DNA from: Macrostomum hystrix | Lineage: Eukaryota > Platyhelminthes > Macrostomidae | Assembly: GCA_950097015.1 (NCBI GenBank) | Contig: CATNEN010000025.1 | Coordinates: forward strand, 1,705,001 to 1,769,000 | Direction of reading: 5' to 3' | Length of the DNA stretch: 64,000 nucleotides | Shown here: positions 1 to 10,942 of the stretch, one piece after another | Numbering within the stretch: the first letter of the stretch is position 1 | How the letters are laid out: every line of letters begins with the position of its first letter | The notes under the pieces: generated by a model | The model's input: only the letters and a program-made list of their open reading frames with translations | The model's database searches: none | What the model was told of the DNA's origin: nothing | Made by a program: the position numbers and the translations under genes

Positions 1-497
1 TTCCGCCTCGAAAGCCTTAAGAAGAAAGAACAGCAGTTGCTGGGCGGAGGACTGGGGATGGCTGCTTACAGGATACATGAGACTTATCCCGCAGCCGTCT
101 CGCTGCTTTTATTGTCAAACTGAAAGGAATGAATATTCACAGCAGGCGGACCCCGGGCCTCAGTGCATTGACACCACTGCTTTGTTGCCATCCACCCATT
201 TATCCATTTCTCTTGCTTTCACTCTCTCTCTCTATTTCTTCCTAAATTGGGAATAAAAGTTCAAAGTCAGAGGTTTAAGATGCCAATTTTTTCTTTAGAT
301 TGTTTCGTTAAAAATTGCAGCTTTATGGCACCAGTTGGGCATGTGACTATAACACCTGGGTACTAGGAACTCCGCCTGTTGTAAATTAATGCACTTTCTA
401 CCTCAGAACACGCAGCGCTATTGTAATTACTATTGTATCCTACAGAACTAATCTGCCACTGTGTCCATCTATCTACCTGGCTCACCTGCTTGCCCTG
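1..497. other. Non-coding flank, nothing recognised
   Basis: I see no open frame with protein-like composition, no RNA gene and no mobile-element ends. The only structure is a short CT microsatellite near 222-236. It runs directly into the first minisatellite array. Confidence 0.5.
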
Positions 498-1122
498 AAA
501 ATCTATCTACAATCGAATCTAGAGATCTAACTGTCAAATATAGAGATCTATGTGCCAAATCAAGAGATATAACTGACAAATCTAGCGATCTACCTGTTGA
601 ATCTAGAGATCTAATTTCCAAATCTAGAGATCTACCTGCCAAATCTAGAGATTTATCTGCCAAATCTAGAGATCTACCTGTTGAATCTAGAGATCTAATT
701 TCCAAATCTAGAGATCTACCTGCCAAATCTAGCGATCGACCTGCCAAATCTAGAGATCTAATTGCCAAATCTAGAGATCTACCTGCCAAGTCTAGAGATA
801 TACCTGCCAAATCTAGAGATCTACCTGCCAAATCTAGAGGTCTACCTGCCAAATCTAGAGATCTAATTGCCAAATCTAGAGATCTAATAGCCAAATCTAA
901 AGATCTACCTGCCAAGTCTAGAGATCTAATTGCCAAATCGAAAGATCTACCTGCCAAGTCTAGAGATCTAATTGCCAAATCCAGAGATCTATCTGCCAAA
1001 TCTAAAGATCTAATTGCCAAATCTAAAGATCTACCTGCCAAATCTAAAGATCTACCTGCCAAGTCTAGAGATCTAATTGCCAAATCTAGAGATCTACCGG
1101 TCAAATCTAGAAATCTTCCATC
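498..1122. repeat. Minisatellite, 21-bp unit, about 29 copies
   Basis: The unit contains AATCTAGAGATCTACCTGCC plus one base and repeats with point variants (AATT for ACCT, GTTG for TGCC). It embeds the overlapping palindromes TCTAGA and AGATCT. Because 21 is a multiple of three, both strands stay open and give spurious heptad proteins (KSRDLPA on plus, RSLDLAG on minus). Confidence 0.95.
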
Positions 1123-1760
1123 AGGACTGCAAATCTATCTGCCTTATCTCAATACCTACCAGCACATGAACCGACCCATGTAGATTTCGCAGCCTATCCG
1201 TGCTCCCAGAATAAAAATTGAAAATTTTTTCGTTCTTTCGTTAGAATGACGTCGAAGGATTCAACGTCAGTCAGTCTGTAGTCTGCCGCAGCCGATGGAT
1301 TACCGTCGGATTAAGGTTCGAGGAGGGTGAGGCACGGCAAGTTATTGCGAGTGAGTCAGACAGACTGCAAGCCTTGCGATGGCTTGGAAATCCGATGCGA
1401 ACAGGTGCCCAAAACTACAGATTTTAGTCTGGCTTCTCCAAACTCTACCTTGCCTTTCTCCCTCCCTCTCCCTGACCGCTCAACTCCTTCTTCGCATCGT
1501 CTGAGCGCCATATTTGATGACTCAACCTCACAGCTGACTTAAACATCAACTCAAATCTGCAGTGAGCAGTGGGCCTGCAGATTAATTTTACTCATTCTTC
1601 AGACAGCGTATGGCCAACTAAATGAGAAGGCGTGCTCAATTTATCTCGGCCGTAGGTGCATTGGGTGAGATAACTAATAAGCTGCCAACTAAGAGCCGGC
1701 ATGACAACAACCTGGACCTCTATCGTGAAAGGGATGGAGCCAAAGGGAGAATGCATAATG
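1123..1760. other. Spacer between arrays, nothing recognised
   Basis: This is unique-looking sequence between two arrays. Short open frames are present (for example 1327-1542), but they lack any recognisable domain, splice context or protein-like composition. Confidence 0.4.
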
Positions 1761-2040
1761 ATAGTTCGGGGAAGAACGATTCGGGGGAGAAAGATTCAAG
1801 GAAAAACGATTCGGGGGAGAAAGATTCGGGGAAGAACGATTCGGGGGAGAAAGATTCGGAGAAGAACGATTCGGGGGAGAAAGATTCAGGGAAGAACGAT
1901 TCGGGGAAGAAAGATTCGGGGGAAAAAGATTCCGGGAAGAAAGACTCGGGGGAAGAAAAATTCGGGGGAAAAAGATTCCGGGAAGAAAGATTCGGGGGAA
2001 GAAAGATTCGGGGGAGAACGATTCGGGGGAAGAGAGTGGA
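1761..2040. repeat. Minisatellite, 15-bp unit in alternating pairs
   Basis: Units of the type GATTCGGGGGAGAAA alternate with a GAAGAAC-type variant, giving a 30-bp dimeric periodicity over about 18 units. It is purine-rich on plus and merges into the next, longer purine-rich array. Open frames in two registers are artefacts of the 15-bp period. Confidence 0.9.
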
Positions 2041-2055
2041 GGGAAAAATATATTG

Positions 2056-4211
2056 GAGGAGAAAGAGAGTGTAGGGAGAAAGAGAGTGTAGGGAGAAAGA
2101 GAGTGTAGGGAGAAAGAGAGTGTAGGGAGAAAGAGAGTGTAGGGAGAAAGAGAGTGTAGGGAGAAAGAGAATGTAGGGAGAAAGAGAGTGTAGGGAGAAA
2201 GAGAGTGTAGGGAGAAAGAGAGTGTAGGGAGAAAGAGAGTGTAGGGAGAAAGAGAGTGTAGGGAGAAAGAGAGTGTAGGGAGAAAGAGAGTGTAGGGAGA
2301 AAGAGAGTGTAGGGAGAAAGAGAGTGTAGGGAGAAAGAGAGTGTAGGGAGAAAGAGAGTGTAGGGAGAAAGAGAGTGTAGGGAGAAAGAGAGTGTAGGGA
2401 GAAAGAGAGTGTAGGGAGAAAGAGAGTGTAGGGAGAAAGAGAGTGTAGGGAGAAAGAGAGTGTAGGGAGAAAGAGAGTGTAGGGAGAAAGAGAGTGTAGG
2501 GAGAAAGAGAGTGTAGGGAGAAAGAGAGTGTAGGGAGAAAGAGAGTGTAGGGAGAAAGAGAGTGTAGGGAGAAAGAGAGTGTAGGGAGAAAGAGAGTGTA
2601 GGGAGAAAGAGAGTGTAGGGAGAAAGAGAGTGTAGGGAGAAAGAGAGTGTAGGGAGAAAGAGAGTGTAGGGAGAAAGAGAGTGTAGGGCGAAAGAGAGTG
2701 TAGGGAGAAAGAGAATGTAGGGAGAAAGAGAGTGTAGGGAGAAAGAGAGTGTAGGGAGAAAGAGAGTGTAGGGAGAAAGAGAGTGTAGGGAGAAAGAGAG
2801 TGTAGGGAGAAAGAGAGTGTAGGGAGAAAGAGAGTGTAGGGAGAAAGAGAGTGTAGGGAGAAAGAGAGTGTAGGGAGAAAGAGAGTGTAGGGAGAAAGAG
2901 AGTGTAGGGAGAAAGAGAGTGTAGGGAGAAAGAGAGTGTAGGGAGAAAGAGAGTCTAGGGAGAAAGAGAGTGTAGGGAGAAAGAGAGTGTAGGGAGAAAG
3001 AGAATGTAGGGAGAAAGAGAGTGTAGGGAGAAAGAGAGTGTAGGGAGAAAGAGAGTGTAGGGAGAAAGAGAGTGTAGGGAGAAAGAGAGTGTAGGGAGAA
3101 AGAGAGTGTAGGGAGAAAGAGAGTGTAGGGAGAAAGAGAATGTAGGGAGAAAGAGAGTGTAGGGAGAAAGAGAGTGTAGGGAGAAAGAGAGTGTAGGGAG
3201 AAAGAGAGTGTAGGGAGAAAGAGAGTGTAGGGAGAAAGAGAGTGTAGGGAGAAAGAGAGTGTAGGGAGAAAGAGAGTGTAGGGAGAAAGAGAGTGTAGGG
3301 AGAAAGAGAGTGTAGGGAGAAAGAGAGTGTAGGGAGAAAGAGAGTGTAGGGAGAAAGAGAGTGTAGGGAGAAAGAGAGTGTAGGGAGAAAAAGAGTGTAG
3401 GGAGAAAGAGAGTGTAGGGAGAAAGAGAGTGTAGGGCGAAAGAGAGTGTAGGGAGAAAGAGAATGTAGGGAGAAAGAGAGTGTAGGGAGAAAGAGAGTGT
3501 AGGGAGAAAGAGAGTGTAGGGAGAAAGAGAATGTAGGGAGAAAGAGAGTCTAGGGAGAAAGAGATTTTAGGGAGAAAGAGAGTGTAGGGAGAAAGAGAGT
3601 GTAGGGAGAAAGAGAGTGTAGGGCGAAAGAGAGTGTAGGGAGAAAGAGAATGTAGGGAGAAAGAGAGTGTAGGGAGAAAGAGAATGTAGGGAGAAAGAGA
3701 GTGTAGGGAGAAAGAGAATGTAGGGAGAAAGAGAGTCTAGGGAGAAAGAGATTGTAGGGAGAAAGAGAGTGTAGGGAGAAAGAGAGTGTTGGGAGAAAGA
3801 GAGTGTAGGGAGAAAGATAGTGTAGGGAGAAAGAGAGTCTAGGGAGAAAGAGAGTGTAGGGAGAAAGAGAGTGTAGGGAGAAAGAGAGTGTAGGGAGAAA
3901 GAGAGTGTTGGGAGAAAGAGAGTGTAGGGAGAAAGAGAGTGTAGGGAGAAAGAGAGTGTAGGGAGAAAGAGAGTGTAGGGAGAAAGAGAGTGTAGGGAGA
4001 AAGAGAGTGTTGGGAGAAAGAGAGTGTAGGGAGAAAGAGAGTGTAGGGAGAAAGAGAGTGTAGGGAGAAAGAGAGTGTAGGGAGAAAGAGAGTGTAGGGA
4101 GAAAGAGAGTGTAGGGAGAAAGAGAGTGTAGGGAGAAAGAGAGTGTAGGGAGAAAGAGAGTGTAGGGAGAAAGAGAGTGTAGGGAGAAAGAGAGTGTAGG
4201 GAGAAAGAGAC
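2056..4211. repeat. Minisatellite, 17-bp unit, about 127 copies
   Basis: The unit is AGGGAGAAAGAGAGTGT and is nearly invariant over 2.15 kb. Scattered variants include GGGCG for GGGAG, AATGT for AGTGT, GTTGG for GTAGG and AGTCT. Variants are denser between about 3350 and 4030. The plus strand is overwhelmingly purine. Minus-strand open frames of about 240 codons are readings of the 51-nt super-period (17 residues). Confidence 0.97.
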
Positions 4212-4679
4212 TGGGGTAGAAAGAGAGAGTTGTGGGGGGAGAAAGATATTTGAGGAAGATTAAATTCAATCTAACTGAAAGCTGTATTAATTGACGAATA
4301 TAAGGAAAAGAAAATATTTGATAATTGCTTTAATGAAATAGCACTGAAATGGCAAATATGTTCCAGTCATAAAATCGGTGAGCACGTGAGCATGAACGTC
4401 AATTTCGATATTAACTTCATTTCCGATTGGCAGTGGAGCTTAGTCCAGGCGCATCCGCTTCTAAAAGAAGACGGTGCCACTCGACTAGCAGGGAACCGCA
4501 TCAACAGGATGGCTCAGGAAATTCGTTTCGCCAGTAACTCCGGGAGACGGTTGCGTAATCTCGTTTGACCATCGATTCCTCTGCTCATTGATCTGCTCAA
4601 CTAAGAAGTTCTGTGGTCTGGCAAACGTATCTCCCTCTGGATTCGCAGATAATGATAACGGGTACAGTGTAAACTAACC
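4212..4679. other. Spacer, nothing recognised
   Basis: AT-rich sequence after the 17-bp array. A 60-codon frame at 4386-4568 shows no domain I know and no support as an exon. Confidence 0.4.
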
Positions 4680-4965
4680 GAACTCACGTTAGATCGACGG
4701 ACTCACGACATGAAGGTCAGGGGTTCGATTCCCGACCACTGGAACAATTCGTGTTCTTTAGCAAGACACTCAACTCCACATTGCTTCAGTTCACCCAGCT
4801 ATTAAATGGGTACCAGCATTAGCTGGGGTAGTTTAGAGTGGGTTTGCATTCCCCCCCCCAGTCCGTGGACTGAACAGCCGTACGCAGCTTTCAGATGCGC
4901 CGCGCAATAGCTGCGGCTGTGCTGTCGGCTGCACATCTGGCCCAATTTGGGAAATTTTAATAGAT
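4680..4965 (+). mobile_element. tRNA-derived SINE, copy 1 (5' truncated)
   Basis: A box-B-like GGTTCGATTCCCGA is followed by the same body as the copies near 24.8 and 51.6 kb: TTTAGCAAGACACT, CACATTGCTTCAGTTCACCC, ATGGGTACCAGCATTAGCTG, then CAGTCCGTGGACTGAACAGC and a segment ending in CACATCTGGCCCAATTTGGG. The box-A half of the tRNA-like head is degraded compared with the other copies. Homology between the copies is seen directly. The SINE label is inferred from the Pol III box order and from the dispersed copies. Confidence 0.8.
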
Positions 4966-5815
4966 TATTAATCAATTTGAATAAACATTCACAGTGCCTT
5001 GCAGATGTTGGCATAATTTTCACTACGAAAAAATCTAAGGACTGTGACCTGGTAGTCAGATTCGAACTCAGGACCTCTGGAGTGTTAACTCTCCGCCCCT
5101 CACTTATTGATGAAAAATCTCAGTGGGAACCCCAGTAAATAGATGAGTTGAGGCAGAAGAGATTTTGGTCCATTGTCTTTCCTTGTCTGTGATTTCCCAG
5201 CGATAAAATGATTTGCGAGACTCCTACAATGCCTACCAACAATGATTGCCCCACATAGCAACCGGCGAGAATGAGTTGTTGCCGAATGAGAAAACTCATC
5301 GCGAACAGCAGAGGTATGCCCTTGCATAGCAATGCAAATCTAAGGGAAACCTATGTAAAGCAATGACAACTCTGATGGCTCGACAAGAAAGGTAGAGAAA
5401 AAACCTAACTGGGAATGATAATTGCAATTTTTAATTTCCTGTCTCCACCCGCTGCTGACTTTCCCCCAACTGGGAAACCCGACTGAGTCTGGAGCTGGTC
5501 TGCAACAACTTTCTTCCTTTCCCCTAGCTTATCTACAGCCACCCCCGGCTTGCTGGGGATAACTATGCGCATTAGGGGGAAGGGAAGACAAGTTTATAGC
5601 CACCAAACCTTCCCTAACCATCAGATTGCTCATCAGTAACTTGTTGCTGGGCATCTTTTTAGGTCGCCAAGCCTCTGCCAGGCCCATCCTTAAACTACTG
5701 CTCGCTGCTCAAAGCCTCTTAATCCTGATAGGATCTTAATCGACGCAGCTCGCAAAATGTCTCAAATTTAGTCCGTGCACTGATGGAGAAAGTGTTCACA
5801 GCTCTATGTAGATTC
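4966..5815. other. Spacer with a possible tRNA-like remnant
   Basis: Around 5050-5100, read on the minus strand, there is a box-B-like AGTTCGAATCTGAC preceded by an anticodon-arm-like stretch. The upstream tRNA half is absent, so this is at best a degenerate tRNA or SINE head. The rest has no recognised feature. Confidence 0.35.
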
Positions 5816-5830
5816 TTATTACTACTTTCT

Positions 5831-6072
5831 CATCCTGTCCCATCTCTCTCCTGTCCCATCTCTCTCCTGTCCCATCTCTCTCCTGTCCCATCTCTCTCCT
5901 ATCCCATCTCTCTCCAATCCCATCTCTCTCCTGTCCCATCTCTCTCCTATCCCATCTCTCTCCTGTCCCATCTCTCTCCAATCCCATCTCTCTCCTATCC
6001 CATCTCTCTCCAATCCCATCTCTCTCCTGTCTCATCTCTCTCCTGTCTCATCTCACTCCTGCCTCATCTCCC
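5831..6072. repeat. Minisatellite, 16-bp unit, about 15 copies
   Basis: The unit is CCCATCTCTCTCCTGT with CCTAT and CCAAT variants. It is pyrimidine-rich on plus. Open frames on both strands here are repeat readings. Confidence 0.93.
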
Positions 6073-6364
6073 TTAAGTCCCTCTGCCCCATAATCTTATT
6101 TCTTGCATATTATTCCAATCTTTAGAAGCAATTTCTACTTTATTATGCTTATCGGACCATATTTATCAGCCCGTGTTTCAATCCATAAACGATCCATCTG
6201 TCTCTTTTATCGGGTTTCGTAAAGAAATAATAAAAGTACTTTTAGACACTATTGGTACACTCGCCATAGCAAAGCAGTGACTCGGCTCCTACCATCGGTA
6301 TAGGCGGCCGAAAGCCTTGGTTTTCAGGTTTTTTTGCCTCTCGGCCTCCAACTTTTACAGCCCC
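6073..6364. other. Spacer, nothing recognised
   Basis: AT-rich linker between two arrays, without protein-like frames or element ends. Confidence 0.4.
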
Positions 6365-6570
6365 AGATCCTCCGATTCTTCAGGGTTTCTTCAGCTCAGT
6401 TCCTCCGATTCTTCAGGTCAGGTTTCTACAGCTCAGATCCTCCGATTCTTCAGGTCAGGTTTCTACAGCTCAGTTCCTCCGATACTTCAGGTCAGGTTTC
6501 TACAGCTCAGTTCCTCCGATTCTTCAGGTCAGGTTTCTACAGCTCAGATCCTCCGATTCTTCAGGGTTTC
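6365..6570. repeat. Minisatellite, 37-bp unit, about 5-6 copies
   Basis: The unit contains TCCTCCGATTCTTCAGGTCA followed by GGTTTCTACAGCTCAG. The first and last units are shorter because the GTCAG segment is missing. Since 37 is not a multiple of three, the same peptide recurs in rotating frames, which shows the overlapping frames here are not coding. Confidence 0.92.
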
Positions 6571-7188
6571 GGCGGCTGTTACCCGTTACACTGAGAAAGC
6601 TGCTATCTTGTACTCTTTGTAGTCAAATAGGGGGAAAATTGGTTTATTTTTAGTAAGAAAATTTGCGTCTGGGACTTGTGCGCGAATGATTTCGGGGTGG
6701 AGGGTGGGTATGGCTGACGATTGTTGCACTAGGTAAGCATCAGGTGCCTTCAAAATAAACAGCTCTCTACAGCAAAAGCAGAAGCAGGTTGTTCTGGCAC
6801 AAGAATTTCGCTGAGCACGTTTGAGATCATAGGAAATGTGTGTCGCACACGGCGGATAAAGGCACGTCAGGCCAAAAGAGGAACTCTTTGAGAATCTGAT
6901 CCCTATATTATACTGCGGATCTATTTAAAAAAAATCAGCCAACGTCCATTGCTTTTCAGGCTGGAAAATATTTTTGTATTCTCCAAAAGAGTCTGAATTA
7001 CTTCTGGAAATGACTGCACTTATTTAGCCGAGTAAATGGACAGTGTGTAAGTATCCATTACATCATAATGGCTCGGGTTATTCTAAGAAAAATACACAAA
7101 TAGTCGGAGCGCAGAAGAGAACTGAACTTTGAGAAAAATAGAACCAGAAGGAACGATAAAATTAGTTGAGGGTAGATCGATAGAATGA
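6571..7188. other. Spacer, nothing recognised
   Basis: No convincing frame, RNA gene or transposon end was found. Confidence 0.4.
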
Positions 7189-7680
7189 GAAGGGGTAGAA
7201 CTAGAAAATCTGTAGGGGTAGAACTAGAGAATCAGTAGGGGTAGAACTAGAAAATCTGTAGGGGTAGAACTAGAGAATCAGTTCGGGGTAGAACTAGAGA
7301 GTCAGTAGGGGGTAGAACTAAAGAGTCAGTAGGGGGTAGAACTAGAGAGTCAGTTCGGGGTAGAACTAGAGAGTCAGTTCGGGGTAGAACTAGAGAGTCA
7401 GTTCGGGGTAGAACTAGAGAGTCAGTAGGGGGTAGAACAAGAGAGTCAGTAGGGGGTAGAACTAGAGAGTCAGTAGGGGGTAGAACTAGAGAGTCAGTTC
7501 GGGGTAGAACTAGAGAGTCAGTAGGGGGTAGAACTAAAGAGTCAGTAGGGGGTAGAACTAAAGAGTCAGTAGGGGGTAGAACTAGAGAGTCTGTAGGGGT
7601 AGAACTAAAGAGTCAGTAGGGGGTAGAACTAAAGAGTCAGTAGGGGTAGAACTAGAGAGTCAGTAGGGGGGCAGAACGAT
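7189..7680. repeat. Minisatellite, 23/24-bp unit, about 21 copies
   Basis: The unit has core GGGGTAGAACTAGAGAGTCA followed by GTA or GTTC. Lengths of 23 and 24 bp are mixed through one extra G, and GTAG/GTTCG variants are interspersed. It is purine-rich on plus. Confidence 0.93.
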
Positions 7681-8532
7681 AGAATCAGGAAGAGTAGAAA
7701 GATAGAATCAGAAGAGGTACAAAGATAGAAGCAGAATGGTATCGTGGAAAAAACTGAGACGCGGTCAAGTCAAGAAGTTAAACAGACCGTGCTTTTGAGC
7801 ACTGCTCAATAGCCGTGTAGACGCTAATCAAATGCAAATATTGTGGCCCGGTTGACAGATGACGAACCATTTCAGGCCTTGGTATAAATTACATTACAGT
7901 AAAAGGCCCACAGATTTCTTTATTATTATAATAACCATTATTAATATTATTGCCCCGGGGCATCAAATTTCCAAGTTTGGCAAGTGATTGGAGAGCACAG
8001 CCAGGGGGGGGTTAGCTAGAAGCAGTTTTCAGGGCTTATTACATTTCCCTATTTATCCTGATATCGGCATGCAAGCAGCGAGAAGCCACACGCTGGCTAT
8101 TTGCTCTGGCTCGGATTAGTGGGTCAGGACAGAAACTTCTAGACAGGATTGGCGCATTAAGGTATGCAAATAACAGGCCTAAATACCGCCTCTGTTATAC
8201 CGCTAATTGGCCAGCTCATTGTGGGAGGGGAGTCACCCTGCCTGTTCAGTCTGTTTGGCGCGTGTGTGATGTCATCTGATATGGCCACAAACGGTCATCG
8301 AAACACACTGGTCATAGTCCGACTGACTTTTCAGCGCATGTTCTCTGCGCTAGCTTTGTTTATATATCTGTTTGTTCGTTTGAGTTCACTTTCTGTTGGA
8401 GTCGCTTTTTTCTTCTTGTTATGCTTTGAGCCCGTTCTCCTGCTTTCAGTGATGCTACCACTAGCTGTATTGCATAGGGCTGCATTTACTTCCAAACATG
8501 ACCTTCATTGTTCCACTCTCACCTCTGTCTCA
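7681..8532. other. Spacer, nothing recognised
   Basis: Unique sequence. An open frame beginning at 8164 continues into the following array. Its first ~125 codons have no recognisable domain, so I do not annotate it as a gene. Confidence 0.4.
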
Positions 8533-9511
8533 CTCTCTCCACCCTCCCCTCTCTCTCCACTCTCCTGTCTATCTCCACTCTCCCCTCTCTCTCCACTCTC
8601 CTGTCTATCTCCACTCTCCCCTCTCTCTCCACTCTCCTGTCTATCTCCACTCTCCCCTCTCTCTCCACTCTCCTGTCTATCTCCACTCTCCCCTCTCTCT
8701 CCACTCTCCTGTCTATCTCCACTCTCCCCTCTCTCTCCACTCTCCTGTCTATCTCCACTCTCCCCTCTCTCTCCACTCTCCTGTCTATCTCCACTCTCCC
8801 CTCTCTCTCCACTCTCCTGTCTATCTCCACTCTCCCCTCTCTCTCCACTCTCCTGTCTATCTCCACTCTCCCCTCTCTCTCCACTCTCCTGTCTATCTCC
8901 ACTCTCCCCTCTCTCTCCACTCTCCTGTCTATCTCCACTCTCCCCTCTCTCTCCACTCTCCTGTCTATCTCCACTCTCCCCTCTCTCTCCACTCTCCTGT
9001 CTATCTCCACTCTCCTGTCTATCTCCACTCTCCCCTCTCTCTCCACTCTCCTGTCTATCTCCACTCTCCCCTCTCTCTCCACTCTCCTGTCTATCTCCAC
9101 TCTCCCCTCTCTCTCCACTCTCCTGTCTATCTCCACTCTCCCCTCTCTCTCCACTCTCCTGTCTATCTCCACTCTCCCCTCTCTCTCCACTCTCCTGTCT
9201 ATCTCCACTCTCCCCTCTATCTCCACCCTCCCCTCTCTCTCCACTCTCCCCTCTATCTCCACTCTCCCCTCTCTCTCCACTCTCCTGTCTATCTCCACTC
9301 TCCCCTCTCTCTCCACTCTCCTGTCTATCTCCACTCTCCCCTCTCTCTCCACTCTCCTGTCTATCTCCACTCTCCCCTCTCTCTCCACTCTCCTGTCTAT
9401 CTCCACTCTCCCCTCTCTCTCCACTCTCCTGTCTATCTCCACTCTCCCCTCTATCTCCACCCTCCCCTCTCTCTCCACTCTCCCCTCTATCTCCACTCTC
9501 CCCTCTCTCTC
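8533..9511. repeat. Minisatellite, 36-bp unit (2 x 18), about 27 copies
   Basis: The unit is a dimer of two related 18-mers, CTGTCTATCTCCACTCTC and CCCTCTCTCTCCACTCTC. The period is a multiple of three and the units lack stops, so at least five frames stay open for over 340 codons. A variant block with CCACCCTCCC recurs about 234 bp apart (9223 and 9457), which suggests segmental amplification. Confidence 0.97.
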
Positions 9512-10267
9512 TTCCAAACATAATTCTCGCAAACATAATTCTCCCACTTAAATTTTCCCGTCCCCCCCTCGCTCCAGCTTTAATGAAGATAGCTATCTGA
9601 TGATATTATAATAAACTCGATTCTACTTGTCTATCCTCCCAGCAGCTTCAATCGTCTTCCATTTTCGAGGCCAATCGGCTCAAATCTTCATTTTCCCATT
9701 CTCTCTCTCTCTTTCTCAGACTTGGCTTGTTATTATTAAGTTGCGCAAGCAGCAGACAGCCTTCGTCACCTTTCTCTTGAGCTGGCGCTCCACTCCATTC
9801 TCAGTCGGTCAGCTGATAAGAATTGATTTTGCCATCTTTTGTAAACCCACTATTCGATTCCAGTAATCAGAGTCTGGCGAGTTTGCCATGGCGAAGGCCT
9901 TCAAAGGTGTCAGTCCGCGATAGAACTCAAAAACTGTCTCTTAGCCCCAGGTGTCGTCAGGGGGGCAGAAATTACGTCACCCAACAAATTTCTCACGGTT
10001 TCGCTAAGTCCTCCTCTTTGGGGATGCAACCAATTTCTCCACCGCTAGGCTTTGCTGAAGAAAATAAGTGTACAGTATTTGCAAATCAACTGAAGCGCGA
10101 ATAAGTGGTTCATTGTTGCAGAAACCAAGCCGAATTGCAAGTCTAGATGCATGAAAACTTTGCGAAAAATGAAACTTTTCTAGTTATTTCATATAGTAGA
10201 TAACTGAGACAACTGAATGCGAAGGAAAACATAATTCTGCGCTGCTAGTGGCACTGACCGACCTGGA
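9512..10267. other. Spacer, nothing recognised
   Basis: Mixed-composition sequence between arrays. Short frames are present without recognisable domains. Confidence 0.4.
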
Positions 10268-10942
10268 ATGGTAAGGGAGAGTGTGAGAGAGGCAGGAGGC
10301 AGGGAGAGTGACAGATAGCCAGGAAGAGTGACAGATAGGTAGGGAGAGTGAAAAAGGTAGGGAGAGTGAAAAAGGTCCGGAGAGTCTAGGAGAGGCGGGG
10401 AGAGTGACAGATAGGCAGGAAGAGTGACAGATAGGCAGGGAGAGTGACAGATAGGCAGGAAGAGTGTATGAGAGGCGGGGAGAGCGACTGATCGGCAGGG
10501 AGAGTGACAGATAGGCAGGGAGAGTGACAGATAGGCAGGGAGAGTGACAGATAGGCAGGGAGAGTGACAGATAGGCAGGGAGAGTGACAGATAGGCAGGG
10601 AGAGTGACAGATAGGTAGGGAGAGTGAAAAAGGTAGGGAGAGTGAAAAAGGTACGGAGAGTCTAGGAGAGGCGGGGAGAGTGACAGATAGGCAGGGAGAG
10701 TGACCGATAGGCAGGAAGAGTGTAGGAGAGGCGGGGAGAGCGTCTGATCGGCAGGGAGAGTGACAGATAGGCAGGGAGAGTGACAGATAGGCAGGGAGAG
10801 TGACAGATAGGCAGTGAGAGTGACAGATAGGCAGGGAGAGTGACAGATAGGAAGGGAGAGTGACAGATAGGCAGGGAGAGTGACAGATAGGCAGGGAGAG
10901 TGACAGATAGGCAGGGAGAGTGACAGATAGGCAGGGAGAGAA
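10268..10942. repeat. Minisatellite, 20-bp unit, with a higher-order repeat
   Basis: The unit is GACAGATAGGCAGGGAGAGT, about 33 copies. A distinctive stretch with two GAAAAAGGTA units and a GTCTAGGAGAGGCGG unit occurs at about 10338 and again at about 10616, so a ~276-bp block has been duplicated. Minus-strand frames here are 60-nt super-period readings. Confidence 0.94.

Noticed and set aside
498-1122. CRISPR-like array of ~21-bp repeats
   Set aside because: Repeats are head-to-tail without unique spacers, and the surrounding DNA is eukaryotic. The same applies to all other arrays.
8164-9600. 478-codon plus-strand frame with a hydrophobic N-terminal part
   Set aside because: Most of it is the 36-bp repeat, which is open in five frames. 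The non-repeat start has no domain, splice support or conserved motif.
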